Below are positions 7,659 to 11,273 of a stretch of DNA of 11,273 nt, in pieces. The notes under the pieces are model-generated. The model saw only the letters and a program-made list of their open reading frames with translations, did not search any database and was not told where the DNA came from. The position numbers and the translations under genes are program-made. Numbering within the stretch: position 1 is the stretch's first letter; every line of letters begins with the position of its first letter. The DNA comes from Phoronis ovalis (lineage: Eukaryota > Phoronida > Phoronidae), in the NCBI GenBank assembly GCA_028565635.1, contig JAOXYB010043937.1, positions 1,063-12,335 of the forward strand, read 5' to 3'.

Positions 7659-8615
7659 CTCTTACATAATAGTATTAAATCAGCATAAATAGCTTGGACA
7701 ATCACATCCATCTTGAACGCCAGACTCACAGGAAGTAATATCATGCGTGTACCTACAGTATTGTGTATTGACATTCAGAACTGTGGTTTTGGTAAAATGT
7801 GTTACGAAAGAACTTCATCCAGAATAAAACTGATAACTTTATAAACGTATGGATAGCAGCAAGTGAAGACAAGTGTGATAACATTGTGTACAGTTATAGT
7901 AAACTACATCAACCAATAATTAATCTGGAGTTTCTAGATCTCTGTGCAATCAGTAACAGGATGAAGAAAAACAAGACATGGAATGGACAATTTTTCAACA
8001 CTGTTCCTCTAAAACAATGTTACATTTCATACCAACCGTCATGGAGGGACTTATTCTAAATATTGAACCCCGAAAATGAAATTGGCAAATAACTTTTCAA
8101 TGGGAGGAGGCTTAATATTAGGAATCATTTCATGAAGAAGAACAACAAGTACAAACAATCCATACAACCGTACACCTTTCTTTCAATTTGTTATGGTTTA
8201 TATATAGCCAATACAATGTATTGGATGCAAATGCATTACTTGAATTTCTGTGAACTTTAATCTTCAATCCGACAACAAAAAATAGACACAACATCGGCAC
8301 AAACACTATGTTAGCAGATAAATTCCATGTAAATATTACGGGTAAAATTCTAACAGGTAAAATCGCCAATATATAAGCTTTTATATTTGATATACACAAA
8401 CCTTTTGATTTGTATCCAAGAATTACTGCATAATGCAAAACAAGTAATATTTTCCAAGATGAAAATTGTCCAATCTGAAAATCCCTGGTTAAAATAGCAT
8501 ATATCATTTTAAAACTATAAATCAGTGATTACAGCCGGTATTATACATTTCTCGTACTAGAATATCACCATATTATCCACGCTTTTAATCAGATAAATAC
8601 AGACAGAATGAATAC

Positions 8616-8658
8616 CTGGGTGACTCGGGGAGTCTGGTGAAGAATCACTTGTTGGCAT
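8616..8658 (-). CDS. Exon 1 (start exon) of the zinc-finger gene: Ser/Pro-rich N-terminus
   Basis: On the minus strand ATG (8658-8656) opens MPTSDSSPDSPSHP and ends one base into the next codon at the donor CCCAG|GTATTC. Phase 1 joins exactly to exon 2 (G|GT, Gly). The 14 residues are rich in Ser, Pro and Asp: a disordered lead with three Ser/Asp-Ser-Pro-type spots that could be proline-directed phosphorylation sites (inference). Upstream, a long T-run ends in TTTTAG at 8668, so the exon probably starts at 8667 with a 9-nt untranslated leader (AAAACTAAA) and one or more 5' non-coding exons lie further right. The frame is open back to that acceptor, so an earlier start in an unseen exon cannot be excluded. 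Confidence 0.72.
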
Positions 8659-8667
8659 TTTAGTTTT

Positions 8668-8965
8668 CTAAAATAAAAAAAAAATCTATGTATGTTTACA
8701 TCTGTGGAAAATTTTGCATTTCACATACTCAAGCAGTAGCTATAACGTAAATCTAAGGAAAGGTCTTTTTTGAAAATTGCTATACCCATTTATCAGAAAT
8801 ACGGTTCACAAGTGGGCTTTATGTTTAACACAGAGACTCCCAGGATCATGTCTTCCTTCCTCGTTTATTGTTTGTTAATCATTCCATTAGTGTGACGAAG
8901 GTAACTCTCTAAATTAACAACTGAGACTTGACGCTTCATTACATATATCACGTCCCATTCAAATC
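8668..8965 (-). other. Acceptor tract and unassigned 5' region of the zinc-finger gene
   Basis: Positions 8668-8690 read on the minus strand as a run of about ten T, then ATTTTAG, a strong pyrimidine-rich acceptor immediately before exon 1. The rest of the stretch shows no frame or repeat I can support. TTTATT occurs at 8865-8870 on the plus strand. Confidence 0.5.
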
Positions 8966-9087
8966 ATTTTCAACTTTAAACCTATACTCCGCCATAAGAG
9001 GTAGTTTACCGTTGATGATAAACCGAAGCAACCTTCTCGGAAGGTATAAGACTTCATGTGGTGGAGTGTAGGTTTAAAGTTGAAAAT
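8966..9087. mobile_element. Second fold-back element (29-bp inverted arms)
   Basis: The arm at 8966-8994 (starts ATTTTCAACTTTAAACCTA) and the arm at 9059-9087 (ends AGGTTTAAAGTTGAAAAT) are reverse complements at 27 of 29 positions, enclosing a 64-nt loop. The loop contains a perfect 6-bp hairpin, ACCTTC-TCG-GAAGGT (9031-9045). The arms share no sequence with the 857-1008 fold-back. The form is MITE-like or that of a structured RNA. No target-site duplication is evident. Confidence 0.72.
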
Positions 9088-9370
9088 CACTATCTTCACT
9101 CAGACGAGTCATGTTTTCCTGTTAGAATTAAAAGACTTGAAGAATTTTAATTTAGGCACACGGTTCAAAATTATTTATAATTTAAGTGCCTTTGAAACTA
9201 ATTAAAACTAATCATAGCTGTCATTACAGCTAGACCGTTAGGGGCTAATGCTATTGATAGTTTCACGGCAATACAGTGTGCCAATGAACAAGTCATGTTT
9301 GTATTATTTGTGATTTTTGTTTAGGGCAAAGGACTTAAATCTGCTGCCTTCACTATTATGTCACAAACTG
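9088..9370. other. Unassigned AT-rich sequence
   Basis: I see no gene, repeat pair or clear regulatory site in this stretch. Only short stray frames are present. Confidence 0.4.
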
Positions 9371-9454
9371 ACAATGATATACAATGATATACAATGATAT
9401 ACAATGATATACAATGATATACAATGATATACAATGATATACAATGATATACAA
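9371..9454. repeat. 10-bp tandem array, eight perfect units
   Basis: ACAATGATAT is repeated eight times without change (9371-9450), followed by a partial ACAA. The period is close to one DNA helical turn. The lack of variants suggests recent expansion and a probably polymorphic length. Confidence 0.97.
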
Positions 9455-9908
9455 CTTATGTTGTACTTGTGACTATTCCTTAAGTACACTTTTCGCTGCT
9501 AAAATACTTTCTCAGCGAAACAGTGATCGCGTGACGATTTAGAAACACACATTTTGTCGTAACATGATTTGATTATTAGTGTTACTTAGAAAAAAGTATT
9601 TCTAATACATCAGCCTGAACACATTCTGGCCTTTTTAATCTTTTGTTTCTACGTGCTATTGGGACTGGACTTACTGTTTTTAAACTCTCACAAATATAAT
9701 TTAATTCAGCGCCATCTATTAACAATATATAATGTAAATAATGTATATAATGTAATATGCATTTAGTTACTTTTATCCACTTTGGCATGTTTCTTCCTTA
9801 AGATGTTTTCCTTTGCAATTAGCTAAGCCCACTCCAGCTGGTTTACAAGCTATGTTGTCCTAGATATGATATGACGTAACAGAAGTAAAACGTCACAGTC
9901 ACACAGAA
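9455..9908 (-). other. Upstream region with weak exon-like hints
   Basis: On the minus strand a GTAAGT donor core (AAAACA|GTAAGT, 9675/9674) follows a segment starting near TAGATGGCGCTG (9707-9718). This could be a 5' non-coding exon of the zinc-finger gene. A 44-codon stretch from there to the stop at 9582 contains a basic run, ARRNKRLKRP, but it would read through that donor. TAGATGGCGC also resembles the insect CTCF core. Evidence for any of these is thin. Confidence 0.2.
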
Positions 9909-9911
9909 TGC

Positions 9912-9960
9912 TATTACGTATTACGTATTACGTATTACACACACATATATATATATATAT
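9912..9960. repeat. Compound simple repeat: TATTACG, AC and AT units
   Basis: Three copies of the 7-bp unit TATTACG (from 9912) pass into a short (AC)n run (about 9936-9945) and then an (AT)n run (9945-9960). Adjacent repeat types like this mark a slippage-prone spot. Confidence 0.9.
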
Positions 9961-10865
9961 TTATATACATTTCCATTGTGATTGTAAACACCGTGAACTA
10001 AAATACACAAGTAAAAATAGCCTTTGCATTGTGTCTTAACATTATGTAACTATTTTTTCTCCGATACCATATTTTCCACGAACGAAAACAGTTCAAAACT
10101 GTGCATTGCATTTAACTTGAGAAATTTGATGATATGTCTGTGATGCCACCATCTTAGGTGGAGAATCAAGGACCTACCTTGTGTCGTACTCTTTGATATG
10201 TTTACTGTTTCCTTAAAGACAATTAATAATGTACCCTCTGTTTTTATACTTGTAATGCTACTGTGACTGGTATTGATTTAGATAAACTAATCGCAAAGAC
10301 AGCATTGTGTTGTGGAAAACTGTGCACATTGATATTACGCAACTACTGAATCAATCAGATACTGCTTATCATGCAGCTGAAGCAAGTAATAGGAACACGT
10401 TTGCGATAATATAAGTTTGGACTAATGAATTCAACCAAATGTTTAATAAAAATGTAACTTGAAAAAGGCGTATTTAATACTATATTCTAAATTATCCATG
10501 TGAACGATGTACAAACAGGAGAAATAACAACGCAGAGAATCCGAAAGTGAGTAACAAATCGCCGTATAACTCGTGCGTCGTGAGACAATTACTATGTAAT
10601 GCATATCATGACGTCATACAGGGTGAACAGCAATAAATGCGCAACAAAAGATAACTTCCAAAATGTGCACGAATAAATTTAATTCATTTCAAATTTGGAA
10701 TATAATGTCATTATTAAAAATTATGAAGGTTACTTGTGTCATTTATATTTTTGTGAACTGTAGCGTTTTTGAGATTTCGAGCAACAAATATGAGGGGTGT
10801 AGGGGGTACCCCCGAAGGTACAATGCTCGCACTAAAAAATCGGCCATACTCGCTTAACAAGAAAA
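9961..10865. other. Unassigned upstream region with scattered motifs
   Basis: No gene is supported. Three items are visible. A good minus-strand donor, ACACAAG|GTAGGT, lies at 10178/10177 and follows an open stretch of about 35 codons without Met, so it may belong to a 5' non-coding exon. A perfect CRE palindrome, ATGACGTCAT, lies at 10608-10617. A 12-bp palindrome, GGGGGTACCCCC, lies near 10802-10813. A degenerate piece of the 33-bp unit (CAATGCTCGCACT) already appears at about 10820. Confidence 0.35.
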
Positions 10866-10935
10866 ATTGACAACCAAAAAAAAAAACGGTCACCAAAGAA
10901 ATCGACAACCAAAAAAAAACTGTCGTCAAAACAAA
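10866..10935. repeat. Imperfect tandem duplication, 35-bp period, A-rich
   Basis: ATTGACAACC at 10866 and ATCGACAACC at 10901 each lead into a run of 9 to 11 A and then a CGGTCACC or CTGTCGTC-type segment. Two diverged units are visible. The A-runs are likely length-variable. Confidence 0.7.
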
Positions 10936-10982
10936 ATGGTACAATAAATTTAAAAATATGCAAACTAACGTTCGCCGAAAGA

Positions 10983-11273
10983 CAATGCCCGCTGCTCGCA
11001 CTTAACATACCAAGGCAATGCTCGCTGCTCGCACTTAACATACTAAGACAATGCTCGCTGCTCGCACTTAACATACCAAGGCAATGCTCGCTGCTCGCAC
11101 TTAACAGACCAAGCCAATGCTCGCTACTCGCACTTAACAGACCAAGGCAATGCTCGCTGCTCACACTTAACATATCAAGACAATGCTCGCTGCTCGCACT
11201 TAACATATCAAGACAATGCTCGCTGCTCGCACTTAACATATCAAGACAATGCTCGCTGCTCGCACTTAACATA
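10983..11273. repeat. 33-bp minisatellite, 8.8 units, running off the right edge
   Basis: Units start at 10983 and then every 33 bp (11016, 11049, 11082, 11115, 11148, 11181, 11214, 11247). Each begins CAATGCTCGCTGCTCGCACT and ends with a variable piece (CATACCAAGG, CATACTAAGA, CAGACCAAGC or CATATCAAGA). The rightmost units are nearly identical, while the left units vary more, so homogenisation seems to act towards the right. Because 33 is a multiple of three and the unit lacks stops in four of six frames, it generates long artificial reading frames, including an 11-residue repeat MLSASSEHCLG on the minus strand. I see no sign that it is translated. Confidence 0.96.

Larger units (their letters stand above)
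7057..8615 (-). other. Intron 1 of the zinc-finger gene
   Basis: This is the 1559 nt between the donor CCCAG|GTATTC (8616/8615) and the acceptor TTTACATCAG|G (7057/7056). It contains two short hairpins (7456-7483 and 7638-7658) and two long stray frames (7799-8059 plus, 8130-8507 minus) that I do not accept as genes. No phase-1 exon with good borders was found inside it. Confidence 0.65.

Noticed and set aside
7799-8059. 86-codon plus-strand frame
   Set aside because: It begins at GTG with a stop two codons upstream and no good acceptor, and several frames of this length are expected by chance in an 11-kb AT-rich window.
8130-8507. 125-codon minus-strand frame, hydrophobic
   Set aside because: Its composition is what AT-rich DNA gives by chance (Ile, Leu, Phe, Tyr, Val). 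It lies wholly within intron 1 and shows no domain, and its acceptor-like start at about 8476 has no matching good donor in phase. A frame this long is somewhat rare by chance, so it is not fully excluded.
5851-9718. Two CTCF-like cores (GCCATCTA at 5852-5859 and GCGCCATCTA at 9709-9717)
   Set aside because: Only the short core matches, both in the same orientation, and such words are frequent in invertebrate repeats.
9582-9788. 68-codon minus-strand frame with a basic run ARRNKRLKRP
   Set aside because: The first part is AT-repeat-like (Tyr/Ile/His-rich), and the second part contains a good internal donor and no clear acceptor phase. It is too weak to call a gene.
10714-11272. 95- and 146-codon minus-strand frames at the right edge
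   Set aside because: The longer one is the 33-bp minisatellite read in a stop-free frame and then running into A-runs. The shorter one reads the same A-runs as Phe and Leu stretches. Neither has exon borders.

Overview
The window looks like a piece of an animal (metazoan) nuclear genome. It is AT-rich, has no bacterial-style gene packing, carries many micro- and minisatellites and fold-back repeats, and holds short protein-coding pieces bounded by spliceosomal splice signals (pyrimidine-rich AG acceptors, CAG|GTA-type donors). An invertebrate such as a mollusc is my guess from the texture of the DNA; nothing in the sequence proves the taxon.

The main content is one split gene on the minus strand that an open-frame scan alone would miss, because three of its four coding exons are only 33 to 90 nt long. 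Exon 1 (8658-8616) gives a Met and a Ser/Pro/Asp-rich N-terminus. Exon 2 (7056-6967) is a complete C2H2 zinc finger. Exon 3 (2400-2368) is a 33-nt micro-exon with a basic, proline-rich linker. Exon 4 (1492-1140) is the C-terminal domain and stop. Every junction is phase 1, every splice is GT-AG, and the joined frame is open for 172 codons. A possible extra 81-nt exon (2650-2570), also phase 1 at both ends, would make it 199 residues. I do not recognise the C-terminal domain. The family is therefore called only as a C2H2 zinc-finger protein, with an unusually acidic finger.

From left to right: a 34-bp minisatellite (1-110); unassigned sequence and a fold-back element (857-1008) in the likely 3' flank or 3' UTR; exon 4; an 875-nt intron; exon 3; then a 4.6-kb intron. 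The large intron holds two diverged copies of one dispersed repeat in opposite orientation (about 2840-3483 and 6146-6700), a G4/i-motif-capable C-rich tract, and a small CRE/TATA promoter-like cluster. Next come exon 2, a 1.56-kb intron and exon 1. The right 2.6 kb is upstream of the coding start. It has a second fold-back (8966-9087), a 10-bp tandem array (9371-9454), simple repeats, and a 33-bp minisatellite (10983-11273) that runs off the window edge.
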